From Comamonas avium (lineage in GTDB: Bacteria > Pseudomonadota > Gammaproteobacteria > Burkholderiales > Burkholderiaceae_C), in NCBI RefSeq assembly GCF_014836675.1, contig NZ_JACSQK010000009.1, forward strand, positions 1 to 64,000: 64,000 nt of DNA, read 5' to 3'. This document shows positions 9,327 to 17,977 of this stretch, piece by piece. A model generated the notes under the pieces. That model was not told the DNA's origin, made no database searches, and was given only the letters and a program-made list of their open reading frames with translations. The stretch's first letter is position 1. Each line of letters starts with the position of its first letter. The position numbers and the translations under genes are program-made.

Positions 9327-12300
9327 TGCATTTGCTCGCAGTTCAGCCCGGCGGCTTTGTGGACGATGAAGCCTTTGTCTCCAGCCTCGGACAGTCGCCT
9401 GCCGATGTGGTGGTGCTCAGCGCTGCCGACACCACGCTGTCGTTGCTGGCCGACGCTTATGCCCACTTGCAAGGGCTGAACGGCGAGCAGTTACCCACGG
9501 TGCGGCTGGCCAATCTCATGCATTTGCGCCAGCCCGCTTCGGTAGATTTGTATGTAGATGAGGTGCTGCAGCACGCCAAGGTGATCGTGATTGACCATCT
9601 CGGTGGTGAAAGCTACTGGCCGTATGGCACAGAGCGCATCCGCGAAATCTGTCGCCTCAAGGCCATCACGCTGGTCATGTTCTCCGGGGACACCACGGAG
9701 GATCTGAATCTGCTGCGCAAAAGTACCGCGTCCATGGAGCAGTGCCGCAGCATCTGGCGGTATCTGCGCGAAGGTGGGGCAGCCAACGCGCGGGAGTTTT
9801 TTAACTACCTTTGGCATGGTTTTTTGGGTGGCGAGCAACCGGCGCTCCCACCCCGGCCCCTGCCATCCGTTGCGGTCTACCACCCCGAGCACGATGCCGC
9901 CTCCGTGCAGCAGTGGCTGCAACCGGGAGCCATGCAGTGGCAAGAAGGTGCCCCTGTGGTCATGGTGGTGTTTTACCGGGCGCATTTGCAGTCGGGCAAT
10001 ACGCAGGTATTCCAGGCACTGTGCCAGCAGCTGCTGGCGCAAGGCATGAACCCTCTGCCGCTGGCCTTGCTGTCGCTCAAGGACGCAAGCTGCATGGCTA
10101 TGCTGCACCAGCTGTGCACCGAGCATCAGGTGGAATTGATCCTGAACACCACGTCGTTTTCGCAATCCTCGCTGGAAACACCCGGCGACCACGCACTGGC
10201 TGGCGATATTGCGGTGCTGCAAGTCATCATGTCGGGCGGCAACGAGCAAAGCTGGCTGGCCGACACCCATGGGCTGCAGCCACGTGATATCGCCATGCAT
10301 GTGGCCATGCCCGAGGTGGACGGTCGCATCATCACCCGCGCTATCAGCTTCAAGGGCCTGTCACACCGCAGCGAGCTGACCCAGTCCGATGTGGTGCAGT
10401 ACCAGCCCCATGCCGAGCGCCTGGCCTTTGTCGTGGAGCTGGCCCAGCGCTGGTGCCGCCTGCGCCAGAAAGCCAATGCAGACAAGCGCCTGGCACTTAT
10501 TTTGGCCAACTACCCCACCAAGGAAGGCCGGCTTGGCAATGGCGTGGGGCTGGATACGCCTGCTTCCGTCATTCATATCCTGCAGTCGCTGCAGCAGCAA
10601 GGCTACGTGCTCGATGCTGTTCCCGCTGATGGTGACGTGTTGATGGAACACCTTCAACAGGGCATTACCAACGACCCCGATTCTTGGGGCGTGCGGCCCG
10701 CTCTGCAAAGTCTGGATCTGGCCACATACCAGACCTTTTTTGCCAGCCTGCCGGTACAGAACCAGCAAGCCGTGCTGCAGCGCTGGGGCGCACCGGATAG
10801 TGACCCCATGCTGCGCCAGGGCCGCTTCATGATTGCGGGCCTGCGCTGCGGTCAGGTGTTTGTGGGCATACAGCCTGCCCGTGGCTATCACCTGGACCCC
10901 ATGGCCAGCTACCACGACCCTGATCTGGTGCCGCCGCATTACTACCTGGCCTTTTATTACTGGCTGCGCACCGTCTGGAATGCAGACGCCATGGTCCACG
11001 TAGGCAAGCACGGCAATCTGGAATGGCTGCCCGGTAAAAGCGTGGCGCTGTCCAGTAGCTGCTGGCCCGATCTGGTGTTTGGCCCCATGCCGCACCTGTA
11101 CCCGTTCATCGTCAATGACCCGGGTGAGGGCACGCAGGCCAAGCGCCGCGCGCAGGCAGTGATCATCGACCATCTGATGCCGCCTCTGACCCGTGCCGAA
11201 AGTTACGGACCAACGCGCGATCTGGAGCGCATGGTCGATGAGTACTACGAAGCCGCCACCATGGACCGCCGGCGCGCAGAGCTTTTGCGCACGCAAATTC
11301 TGGAACATATCGTCGCCCACGATCTGCACCAGGATTTGGGCCTGCAAGCGCCCCGCAGCACAGATGAAGAACAGCAGCTACTGAACAAGACCGATGCCTA
11401 TCTGTGTGAGCTCAAGGAAAGCCAGATCCGCGACGGCCTGCATATCTTCGGCCAGTCGCCCCAGGGCCGGCTCGAGCGCGATACCCTGCTGGCGCTGGCC
11501 CGCCATCCTGTGGGCAATGGTCAGGGGGCCAGCAACAGCCTGATCCGCGCTCTGGCGCAGGACTTGTTGCCGGGCGTGAATTTTGATCCGCTGGATGCCG
11601 CCTGGGAAACCCCGTGGACCGGGCCATTTCCCGCGCTGCTGGCTGACGTAGACAGCCAGCCATGGCGCCATACGGGAGATACACGTGAGCGACTGGAAGT
11701 GCTGGCCCTTCAATTACTGGAGCTGCCAGCGCATGCGGTTGCTGCGCTTGAGCATGATTTGACCAATACCCTGCTGGTACTGCAGCGCATAGACACTGAT
11801 CTGCGCCCGCGCCTGCAAGCCTGCGGCACGCAGGAGATTTTGCAGCTCGGCCGGGGTCTGCAAGGGCGCTTTGTGCCCGCTGGCCCCAGCGGTGCACCTA
11901 CTCGAGGGCGGCCTGATGTATTGCCCACCGGGCGCAACTTCTTTTCTATCGACACGCGCGCCGTGCCCACGCCCACCAGCTGGACGCTTGGGCTCAAATC
12001 TGCCCAGTTGCTGGTAGAGAAATACACACAAGAGCACGGCGACTATCCGCGTGCGCTGGGCCTGTCGGTCTGGGGCACGGCCACCATGCGCACGGGCGGG
12101 GACGATATCGCTCAGGCCTTTGCCCTGCTGGGCGTGCGCCCCAAATGGGCCGATGGTAGCTGGCGCGTCAGCGACTTTGAAGTACTGCCCATGTCGGTGC
12201 TGGGCCGCCCTCGCGTGGACGTAACCTTGCGCGTCTCGGGCTTCTTCCGTGATGCCTTCACCAATGTGATTCGCATGTTTGATGCGGCAGTACAAAAGGT

Positions 12301-13135
12301 CGCAAGTCTGGACGATGAAGACGAGTTCACCAACCCCATACGCGCCCGTGTGCTCAAGGAGGCTGCGCAACTGCAGGCGCAGGGCATGGGCCAAGACGCT
12401 GCACGCCATCAGGCCGGACTGCGCGTGTTTGGTGCCAAGCCCGGCAGCTACGGCGCGGGCCTGCAAGGCCTGATTGACGGGCGCAATTGGGACAGTGACG
12501 AAGACCTGGCCGTGGCCTACCGCAACTGGGGTGCCTACGCCTATGGCCAGAAAGACGACGGCACCGCCGTGCCCGAGACCTTTGTGCGCCGCCTGACGGA
12601 TATTCAACTGGTGGTGCACAACCAGGACAACCGCGAGCACGACCTGCTGGACTCTGACGACTACTACCAGTTTCAGGGCGGCATGGCTGCGGCCGTGCGC
12701 CACTTCAGCGGCCAGCAGCCTGACCTGTACTTTGGTGACCACAGCAACCCCGAGTCGCCACGCATGCGCACCCTGCAAGAAGAAATCAGCCGTGTGGTGC
12801 GCTCGCGCGTGACCAATCCCAAGTGGATGGAAGGCATCAAGCGCCACGGCTACAAGGGCGCGTTTGAAGTGGCCGCCACGGTGGACTACCTGTTCGCCTT
12901 TGACGCCACAGCCCGTGTGGTGCGCGACGACCAGTACGCACGCGTGACCGACGCCTTTGTAGCCGATACCGGCATGCGAGACTTTTTGCAGCAGCACAAC
13001 CCCGCCGCTTTTCACGATATCTGCGAGCGCCTGCTGGAAGCCATTGGCCGTGGCCTGTGGGAGGACAGCGGTGACTACCAACCCTTGCTGGAGCAGCATC
13101 TGCTGGCCACTGAGCAATTACTAGAGAGCCGATGA
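9326..13135 (+). CDS. cobN: Cobaltochelatase large subunit CobN
   Basis: 1269 residues, the normal length for CobN/ChlH-type chelatase subunits. CobN binds hydrogenobyrinic acid a,c-diamide and inserts Co2+ at the expense of ATP hydrolysed by its AAA+ partners (aerobic, late-insertion pathway). Recognisable pieces are LANYPTKEGRLGNGVGLDTP near residue 390, MVHVGKHGNLEWLPGKSVAL near 555, RDLERMVDEYYEAA near 635, GRNFFSIDTRAVPTP near 870, the VWGTATMRTGGDDIAQA segment, and NREHDLLDSDDYYQFQGGM near 1110. Its ATG overlaps the cobW stop and its stop overlaps the chlI-like start (ATGATGA). Confidence 0.97.
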   Translation: MHLLAVQPGGFVDDEAFVSSLGQSPADVVVLSAADTTLSLLADAYAHLQGLNGEQLPTVRLANLMHLRQPASVDLYVDEVLQHAKVIVIDHLGGESYWPYGTERIREICRLKAITLVMFSGDTTEDLNLLRKSTASMEQCRSIWRYLREGGAANAREFFNYLWHGFLGGEQPALPPRPLPSVAVYHPEHDAASVQQWLQPGAMQWQEGAPVVMVVFYRAHLQSGNTQVFQALCQQLLAQGMNPLPLALLSLKDASCMAMLHQLCTEHQVELILNTTSFSQSSLETPGDHALAGDIAVLQVIMSGGNEQSWLADTHGLQPRDIAMHVAMPEVDGRIITRAISFKGLSHRSELTQSDVVQYQPHAERLAFVVELAQRWCRLRQKANADKRLALILANYPTKEGRLGNGVGLDTPASVIHILQSLQQQGYVLDAVPADGDVLMEHLQQGITNDPDSWGVRPALQSLDLATYQTFFASLPVQNQQAVLQRWGAPDSDPMLRQGRFMIAGLRCGQVFVGIQPARGYHLDPMASYHDPDLVPPHYYLAFYYWLRTVWNADAMVHVGKHGNLEWLPGKSVALSSSCWPDLVFGPMPHLYPFIVNDPGEGTQAKRRAQAVIIDHLMPPLTRAESYGPTRDLERMVDEYYEAATMDRRRAELLRTQILEHIVAHDLHQDLGLQAPRSTDEEQQLLNKTDAYLCELKESQIRDGLHIFGQSPQGRLERDTLLALARHPVGNGQGASNSLIRALAQDLLPGVNFDPLDAAWETPWTGPFPALLADVDSQPWRHTGDTRERLEVLALQLLELPAHAVAALEHDLTNTLLVLQRIDTDLRPRLQACGTQEILQLGRGLQGRFVPAGPSGAPTRGRPDVLPTGRNFFSIDTRAVPTPTSWTLGLKSAQLLVEKYTQEHGDYPRALGLSVWGTATMRTGGDDIAQAFALLGVRPKWADGSWRVSDFEVLPMSVLGRPRVDVTLRVSGFFRDAFTNVIRMFDAAVQKVASLDDEDEFTNPIRARVLKEAAQLQAQGMGQDAARHQAGLRVFGAKPGSYGAGLQGLIDGRNWDSDEDLAVAYRNWGAYAYGQKDDGTAVPETFVRRLTDIQLVVHNQDNREHDLLDSDDYYQFQGGMAAAVRHFSGQQPDLYFGDHSNPESPRMRTLQEEISRVVRSRVTNPKWMEGIKRHGYKGAFEVAATVDYLFAFDATARVVRDDQYARVTDAFVADTGMRDFLQQHNPAAFHDICERLLEAIGRGLWEDSGDYQPLLEQHLLATEQLLESR

Positions 13136-14220
13136 TGCACACTGAATCCGCTGAGCCTGTGGGCTTTCCATTTACCGCCATTGAAGGCCAGCCGCAGCTG
13201 CAAATGGCATTGCTGCTGGCAGCCATTGACCCGTTACTGGGCGGGGTGCTGGTTGAAGGGCCGCGCGGCACAGCCAAGTCCACCAGTGCACGTGCGCTCG
13301 CTGCCTTGCTGCCTGCAGGCCGTTTTGTAAACTTGCCGCTAGGCGCAACCGAAGAGCAACTGGTAGGGTCCATTGATCTGGAGGCCGCTTTGCAGCGCAG
13401 CGCCGTGCAGTTTCGAGCCGGTCTGCTGGCGAAGGCCCACCAGGGCATCCTGTATGTCGATGAGGTCAATTTGCTGGCCGATGGGCTGGTGGACTTGCTG
13501 CTCGATGTCAGCGCCAGCGGCATCAACCGCATCGAGCGCGACGGCGTCTCCCACCAGCACGATGCACGCATCACCTTGATTGGCACCATGAACCCCGAGG
13601 AAGGCCAGTTGCGCCCGCAACTGCTCGATCGCTTTGGCCTGTTTGTGCGGCTGGAGAATGTGCCCAGCACGGCCATGCGCAAAGCCATTGTCAAGACCCG
13701 CATGGCCTTTGACGCAGACCCGCAAGGCTTTTTTACGGCACACGCAGATGCGCAGGCAGCGCTGGCAGCACAAGTGGCAGCCGCCCGTAGGGCACTGGCA
13801 GACGTACAGTGGCCAGACGCTATTCATGACCAGGTTGCCCAGCTGTGCCAGGACGCAGGCGTGGAAGGTGTGCGCGCTGATCTGGTCATGCTGCGTGCGG
13901 CACGGGCGCATGCAGCGCTGCAGGGCCGATCTCAGGTGGCAACGGCGGATGTACATGCCGTAGCCCAGCTGGCACTGGCGCACCGCCGGACACAGGCTGC
14001 GCCAGTTTCTCAGGAAGGCGATGAACCAGCGCCCGACTCCGGTGGTGCGCAGACTTCGCAGCTTTCTGGTCAGACTGCGCATCAAAGTACAGATGGCAGA
14101 CAGCCCCCACCTTTGCCCCAGTCGGCCAATGCACAAGATTGGGGGGAGATGTCTGCGCCACAGGCAGTGCCCATCCAGACAGTTAAAGCACTGAGGCCTT
14201 TCTCGTCAAAAAAAGCCTGA
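13132..14220 (+). CDS. AAA+ chelatase subunit, ChlI/BchI type (CobS-role partner of CobN)
   Basis: 362 residues. Walker A is EGPRGTAKSTSARAL (residues 43-57), Walker B is GILYVDEVNLLADGLVD, and an arginine-finger/sensor region appears in TLIGTMNPEEGQLRPQLLDRFGL. These are typical of the magnesium-chelatase I subunit family. The C-terminal 80 residues are low-complexity and rich in Gln, Ala and Pro, resembling the linker that joins the I- and D-type domains in fused versions. In many bacteria a ChlI/ChlD pair replaces CobS/CobT next to CobN, and the overlap with cobN supports that here. The first in-frame ATG (13132) overlaps the cobN stop. Confidence 0.92.
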   Translation: MMHTESAEPVGFPFTAIEGQPQLQMALLLAAIDPLLGGVLVEGPRGTAKSTSARALAALLPAGRFVNLPLGATEEQLVGSIDLEAALQRSAVQFRAGLLAKAHQGILYVDEVNLLADGLVDLLLDVSASGINRIERDGVSHQHDARITLIGTMNPEEGQLRPQLLDRFGLFVRLENVPSTAMRKAIVKTRMAFDADPQGFFTAHADAQAALAAQVAAARRALADVQWPDAIHDQVAQLCQDAGVEGVRADLVMLRAARAHAALQGRSQVATADVHAVAQLALAHRRTQAAPVSQEGDEPAPDSGGAQTSQLSGQTAHQSTDGRQPPPLPQSANAQDWGEMSAPQAVPIQTVKALRPFSSKKA

Positions 14221-14255
14221 CGCGCTCTACCCCAGCCAACCATGCGGGCCAGGCC

Positions 14256-14888
14256 ATGGTGGGGCGCGATACCAATACAACTCGCAAAGGCCGTCGGCAG
14301 GGCACTATCAGTCGTAGCCTTGACTGGGCTGCCACGCTGGCCTCCAAAGGGCAGGGCGTGCTGGGTGTGCAGCACTTGCACTATCGTCGCCAGCCCGCAG
14401 GCACCCAGACCACCCACTTTGTGCTGCTGGATCTGTCTGCATCCATGCTGCGTGGCCAAAAACTGGCCTGGGCCAAAGGCTGTCTGCTGGCTTTAACCGC
14501 AATGTTCTACCGTAGCCGCGATCACATGGCCGTTATCGGCTTTGCGGGTCAGCAGGCGCAGTGGCTGCAAAACCCTGCACGGGTGCCTGCTTTCAATGAG
14601 CACTGGATTGCGCCATTGCGAGGGGGCGGCGCTACGCCCATCCAGTCGGCAATCGACGCTGTGAACGCCGAACTCAAGCGGCATGGGCCAGACAGGCACG
14701 CCTGCATCTGGCTGCTTACCGACGGCAGGTTTGACCCATTGCCTGCGCGCCCTGAGCACATTGAAGAATGCTACGTCATCGACTTTGAAGAAGATGTAGT
14801 GACGCTTGAGCGTTGCAGGCGTCTTGCCCAGCAATGGCAGGGACATCTTTTGCCCGCATCCCAGTTCGGCTGCCGGTCAGCGCATTGA
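14256..14888 (+). CDS. VWA-domain chelatase subunit, ChlD-like (CobT-role partner of CobN)
   Basis: 210 residues forming a von Willebrand A domain. The MIDAS motif is LLDLSASM (DxSxS) near residue 53, the conserved Thr is in GGGATPIQSAI, and the third metal residue is in LLTDGRFDP. The preceding basic stretch KGRRQGTISRSLDWAATLASKG is the usual ChlD lead-in. The protein should couple the AAA+ subunit to CobN. The frame stays open upstream through the chlI stop, so a non-ATG start between 14202 and 14256 is possible. The C-terminus (QFGCRSAH) is short, and no recognisable cob gene follows. Confidence 0.85.
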   Translation: MVGRDTNTTRKGRRQGTISRSLDWAATLASKGQGVLGVQHLHYRRQPAGTQTTHFVLLDLSASMLRGQKLAWAKGCLLALTAMFYRSRDHMAVIGFAGQQAQWLQNPARVPAFNEHWIAPLRGGGATPIQSAIDAVNAELKRHGPDRHACIWLLTDGRFDPLPARPEHIEECYVIDFEEDVVTLERCRRLAQQWQGHLLPASQFGCRSAH

Positions 14889-15236
14889 TGGCAATGCTGG
14901 CCATGCCTGCGCTGCAATAGCGGCGCTGCTGCCGGGGTGCCCGTAGCAGGTAGAAGGTGCGCAAATCACAGCCATGCTCAGCCGTTTGAAGCACTGCCTC
15001 ACTGCTCCCCCTTGATGGCAGCCCAACCTTGGCGGTTGCCCGCATCTGTAGTGCTGCCTGTGCATCAATGCCAGCAACGCTGGCTGTAACGTTCACCGCC
15101 TTGCTTTGGCTCATCCATTCGCCTTCGCCGCGCAACAAGCGCTGGTTCAATGCATCAGCAAAACAATCTTGCCATCTGACTGGGAATGTTGAGCCAGCCC
15201 TGACGGCACAAAAGGCACAAAAGGCGGTCAAGGTGC
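14889..15236. other. Stretch without a supported gene, 3' of the cobalt chelatase operon
   Basis: GC-rich sequence. A minus-strand frame (to 14776) and a plus-strand frame (15029-15430) are open but have no recognisable domain and no ribosome site, and their composition is uneven. It could be a decayed cobalamin-synthesis gene, but I could not match it in any of the frames I read. Confidence 0.4.
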
Positions 15237-15317
15237 TCAAGCCTCAAGCCTCAAGCCTCAAGCCTCAAGCCTCAAGCCTCAAGCCTCAAGCCTCAAGCCT
15301 CAAGCCTCAAGCCTCAA
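15237..15317 (+). repeat. Tandem 7-bp repeat (TCAAGCC), 11 full copies plus TCAA
   Basis: Perfect head-to-tail heptamer TCAAGCC covering 81 bases. Because 7 is not a multiple of 3, a reading frame through it would cycle with a 21-base, 7-residue period (LKPQASS), and gain or loss of one unit would shift the frame. Such perfect short repeats are prone to slippage. No confident gene surrounds it, so it could be a contingency locus or an inert microsatellite. Confidence 0.95.
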
Positions 15318-15784
15318 ACCAGAAAGCACCAAAACGGCTTGCTATTCCTGCAGCCAGTCGCCTGTCTCTAGGGCAGGGCAGACAGATTTTGATGAACAAA
15401 AAAACGCAATCGCGCCATCACAGATGTTGAGCGCGGCCCCCGCGTTCGTTTCAAAAATAAAAATATACGGCTGGCCTGCCAGATAAACAGCAAGCCCGCA
15501 ATATATTTGTTAACAATTTCTGTATGGCGCTCAAAGCTGTTTATGTAGTAGAGGTTTTTTCTATATGCTGGACTGAGAAATTATTTTTACCTGTTTTTTC
15601 GCTGGCAATACTCTATTTCATTAAAAAGCGCCATGTTGAATATCAACAAACAACAGAATATTTAATATTATTAGTATGTAATTTTTGTTTTAGATCAAAC
15701 TCACTCATCCGTGAAGGTGAATATATTGGTTGGATATTAATTTTCGCTCGCGAAGTTAATGAGCTTCCAAACAAATAGTTACGG
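15318..15784. other. A+T-rich spacer at the left edge of the lipoprotein array
   Basis: Composition drops sharply from GC-rich to A+T-rich near 15440, marking the start of the foreign-looking array. One plus-strand frame (15524-15778, 84 residues, two hydrophobic stretches) is open but has no ribosome site and no recognisable family, so I do not call it a gene. Confidence 0.4.
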
Positions 15785-16135
15785 GTGGCGGTTTTGATCT
15801 TTATTAACTTTCACAAAACATTTTATAACAAATGTTTTGTAATAATTATTTTTGTTGCATTAATTACAAGTGCTGCCCGTGCTCAGTCTGACTTGAGCCC
15901 GGTAATCAGAAGCGACCTGGAGCAGCGCCGGGCCTTGGAGCGTGAACAGGCTCAAAGAGAGCTTCTGCAGAAAACGCCAGATGCCATGCAGCCAGCAGCA
16001 CCTGCCGCCAGCCTTCCCTGGCCGCAGGCAGAAACGCCATGCTTTGTAATTCACTCCATTGTCTTAAGCGGGGCGACGGAAACTATGGGTATGAAGGGAA
16101 AGGGCAATCACACAAAGAATTTGTTGAAGGTTTAA
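15785..16135 (+). pseudogene. N-terminal fragment of a two-partner-secretion transporter (CdiB/FhaC/ShlB type)
   Basis: After a hydrophobic signal-like segment ending in ITSAARA, the translation reads QSDLSPVIRSDLEQRRALER, then QREL, then a proline/alanine stretch, then PQAETPCFVIHSIVLSG. This is the layout of mature ShlB/FhaC/CdiB N-termini: a periplasmic helix rich in Arg, Glu and Gln, a short linker, and the first POTRA strand starting CFxIxxIxLxG. Homology stops at about 16068, where the sequence joins the 3' part of a lipoprotein gene in another frame, so the POTRA and barrel domains are deleted. The TpsB partner of a CDI-type exoprotein has therefore been lost, and almost certainly its TpsA/CdiA gene too. 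Confidence 0.75.
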
Positions 16136-16218
16136 ATGCTCACTCCGATCAGGTAGATGCGTGTATGAAGGGCAAGGGCTACGTCCATCTGAACCAGTGC
16201 GATGCCCGCTGTTTCTAA
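16070..16218 (+). pseudogene. 3' fragment of an A-type lipoprotein gene
   Basis: Directly after the cdiB-like fragment, in a different frame, the sequence encodes GDGNYGYEGKGQSHKEFV, then EGLNAHSDQVDACMKGKG, then the terminal CDARCF. These match residues 55 to the end of the intact A-type lipoproteins downstream. The signal peptide and first half are missing. The junction with cdiB marks a deletion or recombination point. Confidence 0.85.
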
Positions 16219-16291
16219 CGTTGCATTAATCGCAAAGCGAGCTGCCTTCGGTAGGTATGCCATGCCATTTCTATTTTGCTGAGGGGGCGGG

Positions 16292-16603
16292 ATGAAGCGT
16301 CGGATAGTTTGTACGGTGGCAGCGGCCTTATTGCTTTCTGGCTGTCTTCTTGAAGGCGCTGCGCCAGTAGAGAGGAATCCCAAACCCTACAGTGCGTATT
16401 GGATCAAAGAAGGGGTAACGAAAGAAAGCGTGTTGGCAGATTGGATTCAGTGTGGGGGTGGGGCCAATGGAAACTATGGTTATGAAATTCAGCAAGGCCA
16501 ATCAAACAAAGAATTTTTTGACGGTTTAATTGCTCACACGAATCGGGTCGATACGTGTATGAAGGGCAAGGGCTACGTCGAGCTGTATCCCCGCTTGCGC
16601 TGA
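16292..16603 (+). CDS. A-type small lipoprotein, copy 1
   Basis: 103 residues. A signal peptide MKRRIVCTVAAALLLSGC with lipobox LSGC gives an acylated Cys-18. The mature part carries the family core KPYSAYWIKEGVT, DWIQCGG, GNYGYEIQQGQS and CMKGKGY. The last residues (YVELYPRLR) differ from the other copies, which end in a Cys-x-x-x-Cys motif (CDARC); a small indel near 16580 has shifted the frame at the very end. A GAGGGGG ribosome site precedes it, inside a short remnant of the exoprotein tail. Function is unknown. Likely periplasm-facing and anchored in the membrane. Confidence 0.8.
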   Translation: MKRRIVCTVAAALLLSGCLLEGAAPVERNPKPYSAYWIKEGVTKESVLADWIQCGGGANGNYGYEIQQGQSNKEFFDGLIAHTNRVDTCMKGKGYVELYPRLR

Positions 16604-16666
16604 TGGGAAAGGGAGCTACCTTTGGTGGGTATGGCAGGCCATTTCTATTCTGCTGAAGGGGGCGAG

Positions 16667-17029
16667 ATGATGCGTCGGATTTTTTGTACGGTGGCAGCGG
16701 CCTTATTGCTTTCTGGCTGTCTTCTTGAAAGCGTTGGGCAATTAGATAATAGTGTTAGGCCCTACGGTGCGCATTGGTTTAAAGAGGGGATGACGAGGGA
16801 GGCTCGGAGGGCTGACTTGGCAGCTTGTGGTGCTCTGAATGGCGAAGAAAAAATTAGATTTCACTCTGAGCAAATCAGTGCTGCAAAGAAACCAAGCGAC
16901 CCGAATGAGATTGCTGCATATGTTCGGCTCAGAGATCAAGTTGGCTTATGCATGCAGGGTAAAGGCTACATACCTATCGGTGATATTAAATTTCTTAACG
17001 ATTGCGATGAACGCTGCATGTACCCGTGA
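16667..17029 (+). CDS. A-type small lipoprotein, copy 2 (long variant)
   Basis: 120 residues. The lipobox LSGC is at Cys-18, followed by LLESVGQLDN and the core RPYGAHWFKEGMTREARR. A variable middle (NGEEKIRF...SDPNEIAAYVRL) replaces the Gly-Asn-Tyr-Gly segment of the other copies. The end is CMQGKGYIPIGDIKF and CDERCMYP. I start at ATG 16667 after a GAAGGGGG ribosome site; the longer frame only adds exoprotein-tail sequence. It differs from copy 5 (18537-18899) at just six residues, so one is a recent duplicate of the other. Confidence 0.85.
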   Translation: MMRRIFCTVAAALLLSGCLLESVGQLDNSVRPYGAHWFKEGMTREARRADLAACGALNGEEKIRFHSEQISAAKKPSDPNEIAAYVRLRDQVGLCMQGKGYIPIGDIKFLNDCDERCMYP

Positions 17030-17035
17030 AATATT

Positions 17036-17118
17036 TCCTTTGGCTGCACCTTTTCAGCAGCTGAAGGCTTGCCATTGGCTATATACATCTGAATCAGTGC
17101 GATACCCGTTGTTTATAA
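17036..17118 (+). pseudogene. Exoprotein-tail scrap fused to the 3' end of an A-type lipoprotein
   Basis: ATTTCCTTTGGCTGCACC...GCAGCTGAAGGCTTGCC matches the tail sequence seen intact at 22177-22305. It runs directly into codons for GYIHLNQCDTRCL and a stop, the last residues of an A-type lipoprotein. Both pieces are truncated, so this is a recombination scar between units of the array. Confidence 0.7.
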
Positions 17119-17191
17119 CGTTGCGCTACTGGCAGAGAGGGTAGCCTTCGGTGCATATGGCAGGCCATTTCAATTTGGCAAAAGGGGCGGA

Positions 17192-17512
17192 ATGATGCGT
17201 TGGATAGTTTGTAGCGTGGCGACGGCCTTATTGCTTTCTGGCTGTCTTCTTGAAAGCGTTAGGCCAGTGGAGAGGAATCCCAAACCTTACGTTCATTACT
17301 TGGTCAAAGAGGGGGTGACGAAAGAGAGTCGGTTGGCAGACTGGATCCAGTGTGGGGGGAGGACCAATGGAAACTATGGTTATGAAATTCAGAAAGGTCA
17401 ATCACACAAAGATTTTTTTGAAGGTTTCAATGCTTACACGAATCAGGTGCGCGCGTGTATGCGCAACCTTGGTTACACCCGTCTTCAGGAGTGCGATGCC
17501 CGCTGTTTATAA
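17192..17512 (+). CDS. A-type small lipoprotein, copy 3
   Basis: 106 residues beginning MMRWIVCSVATALLLSGC (lipobox LSGC). The core KPYVHYLVKEGVTKES, DWIQCGG, GNYGYEIQKGQSHKDFF and the terminal CDARCL are all present, so this is a complete member of the family. A short tail-like stretch (CATTTCAATTTGGCAAAAGGGGCGG) supplies the ribosome site. Two conserved cysteine pairs in the mature part suggest disulfides in the periplasm. Function unknown. Confidence 0.85.
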   Translation: MMRWIVCSVATALLLSGCLLESVRPVERNPKPYVHYLVKEGVTKESRLADWIQCGGRTNGNYGYEIQKGQSHKDFFEGFNAYTNQVRACMRNLGYTRLQECDARCL

Positions 17513-17586
17513 CGTTGAATTAATGGAAAAGCGAGCTGCCCTTGGTGGGTATGGCATGTCATTTCTATTTTTCGGAAGGAATCGAG

Positions 17587-17904
17587 ATGAAGCGTCGGAT
17601 AGTTTGTACGGTAGCAGCGGCCTTATTGCTTTCTGGCTGTCTTCTTGAAGGCGCTGGGCCGTTGAGAGATCCCAAGCCCTTCGGTGCGCAATGGGCCCAA
17701 GAAGGAGTGACGAAGGAGAAATGGCTGGCAGATTGGGTCCAGTGTGGGGGGGCTGCCAATGGAAACTATGATTATGAAATTCAGAAAGGCCAACCACACA
17801 AAGAATTTTTTGAAGGTTTAAATGCTTACACGGATCAATTAGGTGTGTGCATGCGAAATCTTGGCTATAAATATCTGAACGAGTGCGATGCCCGCTGTAG
17901 ATAA
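17587..17904 (+). CDS. A-type small lipoprotein, copy 4
   Basis: 105 residues. Signal peptide MKRRIVCTVAAALLLSGC and core KPFGAQWAQEGVTKEKW, DWVQCGG, GNYDYEIQKGQPHKEFF, CMRNLGYKYLNECDARCR. Start ATG 17587 follows a GGAAGG ribosome site; the upstream extension is tail remnant. It is separated by 73 bases from the first intact B-type lipoprotein, which has its own degraded tail in front. Function unknown. Confidence 0.85.
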   Translation: MKRRIVCTVAAALLLSGCLLEGAGPLRDPKPFGAQWAQEGVTKEKWLADWVQCGGAANGNYDYEIQKGQPHKEFFEGLNAYTDQLGVCMRNLGYKYLNECDARCR

Positions 17905-17977
17905 CGTTGCGCTACTTACAGTGGGGGCTGCTTCCGGTCGTGCTGAATACCATTTCAGTTTTACTGAGGGTGGTTAA

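Noticed and set aside
11714-13117. 467-codon open frame on the minus strand
   Set aside because: Lies entirely antisense to cobN; GC-rich codon bias opens the complementary frame. No domain and no ribosome site.
14776-15240. 154-codon minus-strand frame after the ChlD-like gene, considered as a CbiG/CobE-type cobalamin gene
   Set aside because: No conserved blocks could be matched in any frame, and it overlaps the VWA gene.
15237-15317. Repeat array considered as CRISPR
   Set aside because: Seven-base units in direct contact, no spacers and no cas genes.
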